From the NCBI RefSeq assembly GCF_010727475.1, contig NZ_AP022567.1, forward strand, positions 7,378,001 to 7,442,000: a stretch of DNA of 64,000 nucleotides, given 5' to 3'. A program made the position numbers and the translations under genes. Position 1 is the stretch's first letter; each line of letters begins with the position of its first letter. The DNA comes from Mycolicibacterium mageritense. GTDB taxonomy: Bacteria > Actinomycetota > Actinomycetes > Mycobacteriales > Mycobacteriaceae. The notes below the pieces were generated by a model. It had not been told where the DNA came from. It ran no database searches and saw nothing but the letters and a program-made list of their open reading frames with translations. Positions 41,181 through 48,798 of this stretch are shown here, piece after piece.

Positions 41181-41669
41181 CTATCGGCGCACCACGGCCG
41201 TGAACGTCACGCGGTCGTGCAGGCCACGCAGGTCGGTGTCGGTCACCAGCGGTGGGATCACCAGCGCGATCAAGACCATCCGCACGAACGCGCGGCCGAT
41301 ACCGACGTGGTCGCGGCCGTCGGCCGGCACCACCACCAGGCCGAGCGCGAGCTGCCCCGGTGTGAACGAGAACAGCCGAACCGCCACGGTTCCCAGCACC
41401 ATCCAGATCACCAGCACGGCCGTCGACAGCGTTGCCATCGACACCCAGCCCGCGGCCATCGCGAGCCCGGCGAGCCCGTAGGCGACGAGCCAGTCGAGGA
41501 ACAACGCTCCTATGCGACGGCCGGTGCGGGCCAGCGATCCAGGGCCGGTCTGGGGAAGCCCGAGGCGCTGACCGGGGTATTTTTCGGAAGCATCGGTGGA
41601 GCCGTCCGAACCGTCGCCGGCATCGAACGGACCGGGGCCGGACAGCCAAGTCCCCATTGAGCGCGCCAT
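41181..41669 (-). CDS. RDD-family membrane protein (Rv2219A-like)
   Basis: 162 aa. ARTGRRIGALFLDWLVAYGLAG is a typical RDD start (Arg and Asp in the first helix), followed by AVLVIWMVLGTVAVRLFSFTPGQLALGL and a third helix (RMVLIALVIPPLV). It ends GLHDRVTFTAVVRR, the RDD C-terminal motif. ATG 41669 is chosen because TATCCT lies 6 bp before it. Some RDD proteins act in Na+/H+ exchange; no such inference is made here. The gene is divergent from glnA1. Confidence 0.83.
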   Translation of the reverse strand: MARSMGTWLSGPGPFDAGDGSDGSTDASEKYPGQRLGLPQTGPGSLARTGRRIGALFLDWLVAYGLAGLAMAAGWVSMATLSTAVLVIWMVLGTVAVRLFSFTPGQLALGLVVVPADGRDHVGIGRAFVRMVLIALVIPPLVTDTDLRGLHDRVTFTAVVRR

Positions 41670-41675
41670 GCTGCC

Positions 41676-41681
41676 AGGATA
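41676..41681 (-). promoter_or_regulatory. -10 element for a leaderless RDD-protein mRNA
   Basis: TATCCT on the minus strand ends 6 bp before ATG 41669. Confidence 0.45.
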
Positions 41682-41730
41682 GGTGCAGCCCGGCGAACGG
41701 TTGCTCGTCACCGTCACCGGCAATTGCGTA

Positions 41731-41765
41731 ACGTCCGCGCAACATACGGTTGACGACTGCGCAAC
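41731..41765 (+). promoter_or_regulatory. GlnR operator upstream of glnA1
   Basis: AC dinucleotides begin at 41731, 41742, 41753 and 41764, i.e. AC-n9-AC-n9-AC-n9-AC at exact 11-bp steps. This is two abutting 22-bp GlnR sites (GTAAC/CAAC-like halves, GCGCAACAT repeated at 41737-41745 and 41759-41767). GlnR controls glnA in actinobacteria under nitrogen limitation. A candidate -35 (TTGACG, 41750-41755) overlaps the second site; the glnA1 GTG is about 50 bp downstream. Confidence 0.75.
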
Positions 41766-41815
41766 ATCGTGTCCTTAGCGTCAAGCCGCGGGTTACCAGT
41801 AAAGGAGAACACTAA

Positions 41816-43252
41816 GTGGCAGAAAAGACGTCCGACGACATCTTCAAGCTGATCAAGGACGAAAACGTCGAGTACGTCGACATTCGTTTCTGCGATCTCC
41901 CCGGCGTCGTCCAGCACTTCTCGATCCCGGCAACGGCGTTCGACGAGAGCGTGTTCGAAGACGGACTCGCGTTCGACGGTTCGTCGGTGCGCGGCTTCCA
42001 GTCGATCCACGAATCCGACATGATGCTGCTGCCCGACCCCGACACCGCGCGCATCGACCCGTTCCGGGCCGCCAAGACGCTGAACCTGAACTTCTTCGTG
42101 CACGACCCGTTCACGCGCGAGGCCTACTCGCGGGATCCCCGCAACGTGGCCCGCAAGGCGGAGAACTACCTGACCAGCACCGGCATCGCCGACACCTGTT
42201 TCTTCGGCGCCGAGGCCGAGTTCTACATCTTCGACTCGGTGAGCTTCGACTCGCAGATCAACGGCACCTTCTACGAGGTCGATTCCGAGTCCGGCTGGTG
42301 GAACACCGGCGAGCCCTTCGAAGCCGACGGCAGCGCCAACCGCGGCTACAAGGTCCGCCCCAAGGGTGGCTACTTCCCCGTCGCCCCGTACGACCACTAC
42401 GTCGACCTGCGCGACCAGATGGCCACCAACCTGATCAACGCCGGGTTCACCCTGGAGCGCGGCCACCACGAGGTGGGCACCGCGGGGCAGGCCGAGATCA
42501 ACTACAAGTTCAACACGCTGCTGCACGCGGCCGACGATGTGCTGCTGTTCAAGTACATCATCAAGAACACCGCGTGGCAGGCCGGCAAGACCGTCACGTT
42601 CATGCCCAAGCCGCTGTTCGGTGACAACGGGTCCGGCATGCACGCCCACCAGTCGCTGTGGAAGGACGGCAAGCCGCTGTTCCACGACGAGTCCGGTTAC
42701 GCGGGCCTGTCCGACACCGCGCGCCACTACATCGGCGGCATCCTGCACCACGCGCCGTCGCTGCTGGCGTTCACCAACCCGACGGTGAACTCCTACAAGC
42801 GTCTGGTGCCGGGCTACGAGGCCCCGATCAACCTGGTGTACAGCCAGCGCAACCGCTCGGCCTGTGTCCGTATCCCGATCACCGGCAACAACCCCAAGGC
42901 CAAGCGCCTGGAGTTCCGTTGCCCGGACAGCTCGGGTAACCCGTACCTGGCGTTCGCGGCCATGCTGATGGCAGGCATCGACGGCATCAAGAAGAAGATC
43001 GAGCCGCTGGCCCCGGTCGACAAGGATCTCTACGAGCTGCCGCCGGACGAGGCCGCCAACATCCCGCAGGCTCCGACCTCGCTGGCCGCGGTGATCGACA
43101 AGCTCGAAGAGGATCACGAATACCTCACCGAGGGCGGCGTGTTCACCGAGGATCTGATCGAGACCTGGATCTCCTACAAGCGCGAGAACGAGATCATGCC
43201 GATCCAGATCCGGCCTCACCCGTACGAGTTCGCCCTTTACTACGACGTGTAA
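41816..43252 (+). CDS. glnA1: glutamine synthetase type I, adenylylation-regulated
   Basis: 478 aa from GTG 41816 with AAAGGAG upstream. It makes glutamine from glutamate, ammonia and ATP and is the main ammonium-assimilating enzyme. GS signatures are AFDGSSVRGFQSIHESDM, the ATP site KPLFGDNGSGMH, and the adenylylation loop DLYELPPDEAANIPQ with Tyr406, the residue modified by GlnE in type I-beta enzymes. It stands alone between the GlnR operator and a terminator. In pathogenic mycobacteria GlnA1 is exported and tied to poly-glutamate/glutamine in the wall (family knowledge). Confidence 0.97.
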   Translation: MAEKTSDDIFKLIKDENVEYVDIRFCDLPGVVQHFSIPATAFDESVFEDGLAFDGSSVRGFQSIHESDMMLLPDPDTARIDPFRAAKTLNLNFFVHDPFTREAYSRDPRNVARKAENYLTSTGIADTCFFGAEAEFYIFDSVSFDSQINGTFYEVDSESGWWNTGEPFEADGSANRGYKVRPKGGYFPVAPYDHYVDLRDQMATNLINAGFTLERGHHEVGTAGQAEINYKFNTLLHAADDVLLFKYIIKNTAWQAGKTVTFMPKPLFGDNGSGMHAHQSLWKDGKPLFHDESGYAGLSDTARHYIGGILHHAPSLLAFTNPTVNSYKRLVPGYEAPINLVYSQRNRSACVRIPITGNNPKAKRLEFRCPDSSGNPYLAFAAMLMAGIDGIKKKIEPLAPVDKDLYELPPDEAANIPQAPTSLAAVIDKLEEDHEYLTEGGVFTEDLIETWISYKRENEIMPIQIRPHPYEFALYYDV

Positions 43253-43268
43253 GTCGTCATACGCCGGC

Positions 43269-43307
43269 AAGGCCGGGCACATCCGATTCGGGTGTGGCCC
43301 GGCCTTT
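43269..43307 (+). terminator. intrinsic terminator after glnA1
   Basis: The arms AAGGCCGGGCACA and TGTGGCCCGGCCTT pair with one bulged G around a loop of about 11 nt and end in TTT. It lies 17 bp after the glnA1 stop. Confidence 0.75.
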
Positions 43308-43311
43308 CTGG

Positions 43312-43317
43312 TGCAAT
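43312..43317 (+). promoter_or_regulatory. candidate -10 element for dtd
   Basis: TGCAAT ends 6 bp before GTG 43324, directly after the glnA1 terminator. Confidence 0.3.
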
Positions 43318-43323
43318 GGACCG

Positions 43324-43755
43324 GTGCGTGTTCTGGTGCAGCGGGTGACGTCTGCGAGCGTGACGGTCGACGGTGAGGTCGTCGGCGCGATAAAGCCGGC
43401 CGGGCAGGGCCTGCTCGCCCTGGTGGGGGTCACGCACGACGACGATGCCGCAAAGGCCCGCAAGATGGCCGAAAAGCTCTGGCAATTGCGGATTCTCGAC
43501 GATGAGCGATCGGCCGCGGATGTTTCCGCGCCCATCCTGGTGGTCAGCCAGTTCACGCTCTACGCCAACACCGCGAAGGGGCGCAGGCCCTCGTGGAACG
43601 CGGCGGCTCCCGGGCCGGTCGCCGAACCGCTTGTGATCGAGTTCACCGAGGCCCTTGAACAGCTCGGCGCCGAGGTCCAAACGGGTGCTTTCGGCGCGAT
43701 GATGCAGGTAGAACTGGTCAATGACGGGCCGGTAACGGTGCTGCTCGAGCTGTGA
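43324..43755 (+). CDS. dtd: D-aminoacyl-tRNA deacylase
   Basis: 143 aa, the usual DTD length. It hydrolyses D-aminoacyl-tRNA (and Gly-tRNA-Ala) to keep translation chirally clean. The two DTD signatures SQFTLYANTAKGRRPSW and GAFGAMMQVELVNDGPVT (with the Gly-cisPro motif in NDGPVT) are intact, and the start RVLVQRVTSASVTVDGEVVG is typical. GTG 43324 lies just after the glnA1 terminator. Its stop overlaps a GTG (GTGA) in frame with the next gene. Confidence 0.94.
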   Translation: MRVLVQRVTSASVTVDGEVVGAIKPAGQGLLALVGVTHDDDAAKARKMAEKLWQLRILDDERSAADVSAPILVVSQFTLYANTAKGRRPSWNAAAPGPVAEPLVIEFTEALEQLGAEVQTGAFGAMMQVELVNDGPVTVLLEL

Positions 43756-43775
43756 GAAACCTGGGTGTCTGCGCG

Positions 43776-43781
43776 TATTGT
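43776..43781 (+). promoter_or_regulatory. -10 element for a leaderless DoxX-family mRNA
   Basis: TATTGT ends 6 bp before ATG 43788, supporting that start over the GTG at 43752 that overlaps the dtd stop. Confidence 0.45.
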
Positions 43782-43787
43782 CTGCCT

Positions 43788-44198
43788 ATGACGACCAACC
43801 TGGACGCCCGCCTCACCTCGATCTCGCCTGCCGTGGTGAGCCTGTTCCGCATAGTGTTCGGCTTCCTGTTCGCCATCCACGGCGCCTCGAAGCTGTTTGC
43901 CTGGCCGGTGGATTCGGGAAGCGGCGCAACGCCTGTCGGCACCTGGCCCTACTGGTACGCCGGTGTCATCGAGCTGGTGCTCGGCCTGCTGATCATGCTG
44001 GGGCTGTTCACCCGCATCGCGGCCTTCATCTCGTCGGGCGAGATGGCGTTCGCCTACTTCACCCAGCATCAGCCCAAGGGCCTGCTGCCTCTGGAGAACG
44101 GCGGCGAGCTGGCGGTGCTGTACTGCTTCGGCTTCCTGCTGCTCGCCGCGATCGGCGGCGGCGCGTACGCGCTGGACGCGGTGCGCGGCAAACGCTAG
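43788..44198 (+). CDS. DoxX-family membrane protein
   Basis: 136 aa with four membrane helices. RIVFGFLFAIHGASKLFAWP and YWYAGVIELVLGLLIMLGLFTRIAAFISSGEMAFAYF are the DoxX signature. In M. tuberculosis a DoxX protein works with SodA and SseA against oxidative and thiol stress, but those partners are not here; the family is broad, so the role is open. Its TAG stop is in a CTAG that also forms the stop of the convergent LLM oxidoreductase. Confidence 0.88.
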   Translation: MTTNLDARLTSISPAVVSLFRIVFGFLFAIHGASKLFAWPVDSGSGATPVGTWPYWYAGVIELVLGLLIMLGLFTRIAAFISSGEMAFAYFTQHQPKGLLPLENGGELAVLYCFGFLLLAAIGGGAYALDAVRGKR

Positions 44199-45052
44199 TC
44201 CAGCCGCAGGTCTTTACGGAACCGCGCCATCCCGTCGATCTTGTCGGCCAGCGTGCAGTCGAGGCCGGCGTAGAACGCCCACGGCATCGTCAAGATGTGG
44301 GTGATCCCGCCGGCCTCGGCACGCTCGTAATCGGCGACCGTCACCGCGTCGGTCAACGGCGTCAAAACGGTGAAATCGTCCATGGACAAACCGGCTTCGG
44401 CCCTCAGGTCACGCAACCTGTCGACCGCGGCCACCGCCCGTTCGGTCGAGATCAGGTCACCGATCCAGCCGTCGTGGCGCGCGGCCCGGCGCAGCGCCAC
44501 CTCGCTGAGCCCACCGACGTAGACCGGGATGGGCGGCGGCGACGGCTCCATCTCGAGCCTGGGCGCGGTGTAGAACTCGCCGTGGAACTCGGTCCAGCCC
44601 GGCGCCCACAGTTCGGCCAGCAGTTCCAGCATCTCGTCCGTGCGCTTGCCCCGCCGATCGAAGCGCTGCCCCACCAAGGCGAATTCGTCCTCGCACCAGC
44701 CGACCCCGACGCCGAGTTCGACCCGGCCGCCCGCAAGGAATGCCGCGGTACCAATCGCTTTCGCGGCGGCATAGGGATCACGCATGGCGGGCACGTACAC
44801 CGTGGTGACGAACTTCAGCCGCGTGGTGGCCTGTGCCAGCGCACCGACCAGCACCCACGGGTCGGGCCAGTGTGTGAACGGTTGCCACCGGCGCTGCCCG
44901 TCGCGCGTATACGGATATGGTGTGGACAGTGTCTCCAGGTTGACGATGTGATCGGGGATGCCGATCCCGTCATAGCCGAGATCGTCTGCGGCCTTGGCGA
45001 TCTCGACGATTTCCCCGGTGTCGAGGAAGCCGGTCGCCACATAGAATCTCAT
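44195..45052 (-). CDS. F420-dependent LLM-class oxidoreductase (luciferase-like monooxygenase family)
   Basis: 285 aa. The bacterial-luciferase TIM-barrel pattern is clear: MRFYVATGFLDTGEIVEIAKAADDLGYDGIGIPDH at the start, AIGTAAFLAGGRVELGVGVGWCEDEF in the middle and PIPVYVGGLSEVALRRAARHDGWIG after it. The GVGVGW motif and the group's mycobacterial spread point to F420H2 as cofactor, not FMN. Substrate is unknown. ATG 45052 overlaps the stop of the thioesterase gene (ATGA), so the two are translated together. It ends in the CTAG shared with the DoxX gene. Confidence 0.87.
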   Translation of the reverse strand: MRFYVATGFLDTGEIVEIAKAADDLGYDGIGIPDHIVNLETLSTPYPYTRDGQRRWQPFTHWPDPWVLVGALAQATTRLKFVTTVYVPAMRDPYAAAKAIGTAAFLAGGRVELGVGVGWCEDEFALVGQRFDRRGKRTDEMLELLAELWAPGWTEFHGEFYTAPRLEMEPSPPPIPVYVGGLSEVALRRAARHDGWIGDLISTERAVAAVDRLRDLRAEAGLSMDDFTVLTPLTDAVTVADYERAEAGGITHILTMPWAFYAGLDCTLADKIDGMARFRKDLRLD

Positions 45053-45678
45053 CCGGCGTCCCGCGCCCACGCCGGTGTGATGAACACGCCTTCGGCCTCG
45101 ACCGTGATCCCTTCGGCGTCGCTGATGTGGCCCCGCGCAAAGGTTTTGACGCCTTCCGTCCGGTCGATGTAGGCCTCGGCACGCAGCGGCCCGAGCGGCG
45201 TGCCGCGGCGGTACCGGCACGTGATGGTGCCGGTGTAGCGGGGCTCGTTGAGGCCATCACTGGCCACCTCTCCGAGAATGTGGTCGAGCACCAGCGCGCA
45301 GATGCCGCCGTGTACCCAGCCCAGTGGCCCCTCATAGGCCGCGCCAAGGACGAATTCGCTCCAGCAGCTGCCGTCGTCGGCATGCTCGATCACCAGGGGC
45401 GGGGCCAGTGCGTTGCGCAAACCGACGACCGGGTTCGCCCACACCACGGGCTTGCCCGTGACGGCGTGAAGCATGGCCTGCGGCCCGTCGCGCTGTTCGC
45501 GGCGCAGCGATGCGGTGACGGCCTCGACGGCCGCGGTGGCCTGGGCGATGGTGTGCGAGTCCACCTCGGTGCGGACTCCGGCATCCACGAGTTCGCGCAC
45601 CGCCTGGGCGAACGGCTCGAAGAGCGCCTGCAGCCGGTCGTGCTCGGCAGCGGTGATGACGTCGAACGTATGGTCCAC
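45049..45678 (-). CDS. hotdog-fold thioesterase (4HBT/PaaI-like)
   Basis: 209 aa from GTG 45678. The hotdog core GPLGWVHGGICALVLDHILGEVA--GL has the PaaI-type HGG motif and an acidic residue on the central helix. It is followed by YTGTITCRYRRGTPLGPLRAEAYIDRTEGVKTFARGHI. The first 90 residues are a helical extension. It probably hydrolyses an acyl-CoA; the partner LLM oxidoreductase, translationally coupled downstream, suggests a joint pathway on a lipid or polyketide-like acyl group (inference). Confidence 0.85.
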   Translation of the reverse strand: MDHTFDVITAAEHDRLQALFEPFAQAVRELVDAGVRTEVDSHTIAQATAAVEAVTASLRREQRDGPQAMLHAVTGKPVVWANPVVGLRNALAPPLVIEHADDGSCWSEFVLGAAYEGPLGWVHGGICALVLDHILGEVASDGLNEPRYTGTITCRYRRGTPLGPLRAEAYIDRTEGVKTFARGHISDAEGITVEAEGVFITPAWARDAG

Positions 45679-45703
45679 GCATCTTTACTAACACGTTGAT
45701 TCT

Positions 45704-45746
45704 GCGGTCAGGACGTGACCCACTCGCAGTTACGCGCCCTGACCGC
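45704..45746 (-). terminator. inverted repeat between glnE and the thioesterase gene, possible terminator or operator
   Basis: GCGGTCAGG (45704-45712) and CCTGACCGC (45738-45746) form a perfect 9-bp stem with a 25-nt loop. It lies 12 bp after the glnE stop and 26 bp before the thioesterase start on the same strand. There is no U-run, so it could also be an operator of the thioesterase-LLM unit. Confidence 0.4.
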
Positions 45747-45758
45747 GCAGCCAGCGGA

Positions 45759-48700
45759 TCAGCCGCCGAAAATCTTCCGCACCACAGTCTTGGCCCGACG
45801 TGTCACCCTCAGGTAGTTGTCCAGGAACTCGCCGCCGTCGTCGCTGCCCCAGCCCGCCGCGAGCGCCACGGCGTTGAGCTGGCGCCCCGGGCCCGGCAGC
45901 TGGTCGGTGGGCTTGCCGCGCACGAGCACGAGCGCGTTGCGGGCCCGCGTCGCGGTGAGCCACGCCTGCCGGAGCAGCTCCACATCGCCCTCGGCGACCA
46001 GTTCGGCCGCGCCGATCGCGTCGAGGGTCTCCAGCGTCGACGTGTTGTGCAACGCAGGCACTTTGTGCGCGTAGCGCAGTTGCAGCAGCTGCACGGTCCA
46101 CTCGATGTCGGCGAGCCCGCCACGCCCCAGCTTGGTGTGGGTGTTGGGGTCGGCGCCGCGCGGCAACCGTTCGGCGTCCACGCGTGCCTTGATCCGCCGG
46201 ATCTCCTGAACCGCCTCGGCCGAAACGCCGCCCGGTGGATACCGGGTGTTGTCGACCATGAGCAGAAACCGCTCACCGAGTTCAAGATCGCCCGCCACGC
46301 GGTGCGCGCGCAGCAGCGCCTGGATCTCCCATGGCTGCGCCCACTGCGCGTAGTACGCCTCGTAAGACGCCAGGGTGCGCACCAGCGGACCGTTGCGCCC
46401 CTCGGGCCGCAGGCCGGCGTCCACTTCGAGGGGCGGGTCGGCACTCGGCGTGCCCAGCAGCGCGCGTACCTGTTCGGCGATGCTCACCGACCACTTGACC
46501 GCGACGGATTCCTCGACGCCCGCGGTCGGCTCGCACACGAACAGCACGTCGGCGTCCGAGCCGTACCCCAGCTCGCCGCCGCCCAGCCGGCCCATGCCGA
46601 TCACGGCGAGCCGCGCGGGCGGGCCCGATTCCGGGGTGTTGGCGCGGATCACCGCGTCCAGCGCGGCCTGCAGCACCGCGACCCACACCGACGTGAGGGC
46701 CCGGCACACATCGGTGACCTCGAGCAGTCCCAGCACGTCGGCTGACGCGATCCGGGCCAGTTCACGACGGCGCAGCGTGCGTGCGGCCGCGATACCGCGC
46801 ACCGGATCGGAGTGCCGTCCGGCCGAGGCCACCAGCGAGCGCGCAACGCTGTCCGGATCACCTTCGAGCAGTTTGGGTCCGTTGGGACCGTCCGCGTAGA
46901 GCTGGAGCACCTCGGGTGCACGCATGAGCAACTCAGGGATGTAGGCCGACGTGCCGAGCACGCGCATGAGTCGCTTGGCCACCGCGCCTTCATCGCGCAA
47001 GGTTGACAGGTACCACCGCTGCTCGGACAGCTCGTCGCTGATGCGGCGGTAGGCCAACAGGCCCGCATCCGGGTCTGGGGTGTCCGACAGCCAGTCCAGC
47101 AGTGTCGGCAGCAGCACCTGTTGCACGCGCCCGCGGCGCCCGCTCTGCCCGGTGAGCGCCGCCAGGTGGGTCAGTGCGCTCTGCGGACCTTCGTAACCCA
47201 GTGCGGCGAGCTGACGTTCGGCGGATTCGGCACTCATACCCGCACCGATGCCCACCGCCGGCTGGCCCACCGATTCCAGCAGCGGCTGGTAGAACAGCTT
47301 GGCGTGCAGCCGCGAAACCCGCAGGCTCTGGCGCTTCAACTCCTCGCGCAGCACGCCCTGGGCGTCGTGCCTGCCGTCGGGGCGCACGTGGGCGGCCCGG
47401 GCCAGCCAGCGGTAGGCCTCGTCGTCGCTCTCGTCGGGCAGCATGTGGGTCCGCTTGAGCCGCTGCAGTTGCAGCCGGTGCTCGAGCAACCGCAGGAACT
47501 CGTAGGACGCCGTCATGTTGGCGGTGTCGTCCCGGCCGATGTAGCCGCCGGCCCCCAACGCCGCGAGCGCGTCGACCGTCGACGCCACGTGCAGCGACTC
47601 GTCGTTGCGGCCGTGCACCAGTTGCAGGAGCTGCACCGCGAATTCGACGTCCCGCAGCCCGCCGGTGCCGAGCTTGATCTCGCGGGCCCGCACCCCGGCA
47701 GGCACCAGTTCCTCGACGCGACGGCGCATGGCCTGCACCTCGGGAACGAAATCCTCACGCTCGCAAGCGGTCCACACCATGGGCATGAGCGCGTCGGAGT
47801 ACGCGGTGCCGAGCTCGGCATCCCCCACGGCCGGACGCGCCTTGAGCAGCGCCTGGAACTCCCAGGTCTTGGCCCAGCGCTGGTAGTAGGCAATGTGCGA
47901 ATCGAGCGTCCGCACCAGCTGGCCGCGTTTGCCTTCGGGCCGCAGCGCCGCGTCCACCTGGAAGAACGCGTCACCCGCGAACCGCATCATCTCGCCGGCC
48001 ACCCGGGTGGCCAGTGCGAGGTTGTCGTTCACCCCGTCTATTTCCACGTCGTCACCCACGAAGATGATGTCGACATCGCTGACGTAGTTCAGTTCGCGCG
48101 CACCGCATTTGCCCATCGCGATGACCGCGAGCCGGGGCCTGGGCCCGTCGCCGCACACCACCCGGTTGGCCACGGTCAGCGCCGCACCCAGCGCAGCGTC
48201 GGCCAGATCGGACAGGTGCTCACCGACGGTGACGAACGGCAGCACCGGCTCGTTCTCCACGGTCGACGCGACGTCGAGCGCGGCCAGCACCAGCAGCCGG
48301 TCCCGGTACAGGTCGCGCAGCGCCGGCACCGCAGAGCCGGTGCCCCTTGAGATTTCAGCGCCCTCGGCTGCCTCGGTGAATGTCTGGTGCAGCTGTTCGG
48401 CGCTCGGCAACTCGACGTCGCCTGCCAGCAGCCGCCAGGACTGTGGATGAGCGGCCAGGTGGTCACCGAGCGCCAGCGACGACCCGAGCACGCCGAACAG
48501 CCGGCCCCGCAGCGCGCGATCGGTCAGCAGCGCACGGTTCAGTTCGTCCCAGTCGGCGCCGGGCGCCTCGGCCAGGCGCACCATGGCGGACACCGCGATG
48601 TCGGCGTCCGGGGCGCGCGACAGCGACCACAACAGTTCGACGTGCTCGTCGGTGTTCCAGCCCAGCCGGTCCAGGTCGGCCGCGGCCTGCGGTTGCACGA

Positions 48701-48797
48701 GCCCGAGCCGTCCGACACTGGGCAGCTTGGGGCGTTCGGTAGCAGGTTTGGCCACGGTCACGACGGTAGCGCACCGGCGCGGCCATCGGCCCGACAC
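45759..48797 (-). CDS. glnE: bifunctional glutamine synthetase adenylyltransferase/adenylyl-removing enzyme
   Basis: 1012 aa from GTG 48797; GTG 48761 or 48755 would give 1000 or 998 aa and starts closer to homologues (TVAKPATERPKLPSV). Two nucleotidyltransferase domains are visible: the N-terminal, deadenylylating one with GKCGARELNYVSDVD, and the C-terminal, adenylylating one with GRLGGGELGYGSDAD, each followed by helical domains (for example EIKLGTGGLRDVEFAVQLLQL and TKLGRGGLADIEWTVQLLQL). It modifies Tyr406 of GlnA1. The gene follows glnA2 with no gap on the same strand, an arrangement conserved in mycobacteria, where glnE is essential in M. tuberculosis. Confidence 0.95.
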   Translation of the reverse strand: MSGRWPRRCATVVTVAKPATERPKLPSVGRLGLVQPQAAADLDRLGWNTDEHVELLWSLSRAPDADIAVSAMVRLAEAPGADWDELNRALLTDRALRGRLFGVLGSSLALGDHLAAHPQSWRLLAGDVELPSAEQLHQTFTEAAEGAEISRGTGSAVPALRDLYRDRLLVLAALDVASTVENEPVLPFVTVGEHLSDLADAALGAALTVANRVVCGDGPRPRLAVIAMGKCGARELNYVSDVDIIFVGDDVEIDGVNDNLALATRVAGEMMRFAGDAFFQVDAALRPEGKRGQLVRTLDSHIAYYQRWAKTWEFQALLKARPAVGDAELGTAYSDALMPMVWTACEREDFVPEVQAMRRRVEELVPAGVRAREIKLGTGGLRDVEFAVQLLQLVHGRNDESLHVASTVDALAALGAGGYIGRDDTANMTASYEFLRLLEHRLQLQRLKRTHMLPDESDDEAYRWLARAAHVRPDGRHDAQGVLREELKRQSLRVSRLHAKLFYQPLLESVGQPAVGIGAGMSAESAERQLAALGYEGPQSALTHLAALTGQSGRRGRVQQVLLPTLLDWLSDTPDPDAGLLAYRRISDELSEQRWYLSTLRDEGAVAKRLMRVLGTSAYIPELLMRAPEVLQLYADGPNGPKLLEGDPDSVARSLVASAGRHSDPVRGIAAARTLRRRELARIASADVLGLLEVTDVCRALTSVWVAVLQAALDAVIRANTPESGPPARLAVIGMGRLGGGELGYGSDADVLFVCEPTAGVEESVAVKWSVSIAEQVRALLGTPSADPPLEVDAGLRPEGRNGPLVRTLASYEAYYAQWAQPWEIQALLRAHRVAGDLELGERFLLMVDNTRYPPGGVSAEAVQEIRRIKARVDAERLPRGADPNTHTKLGRGGLADIEWTVQLLQLRYAHKVPALHNTSTLETLDAIGAAELVAEGDVELLRQAWLTATRARNALVLVRGKPTDQLPGPGRQLNAVALAAGWGSDDGGEFLDNYLRVTRRAKTVVRKIFGG

Positions 48798-48798
48798 T

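Noticed and set aside
43752..43787. GTG 43752 (GTGA overlap with dtd) as start of the DoxX gene
   Set aside because: It adds 12 residues not fitting the family start; TATTGT at leaderless spacing favours ATG 43788.
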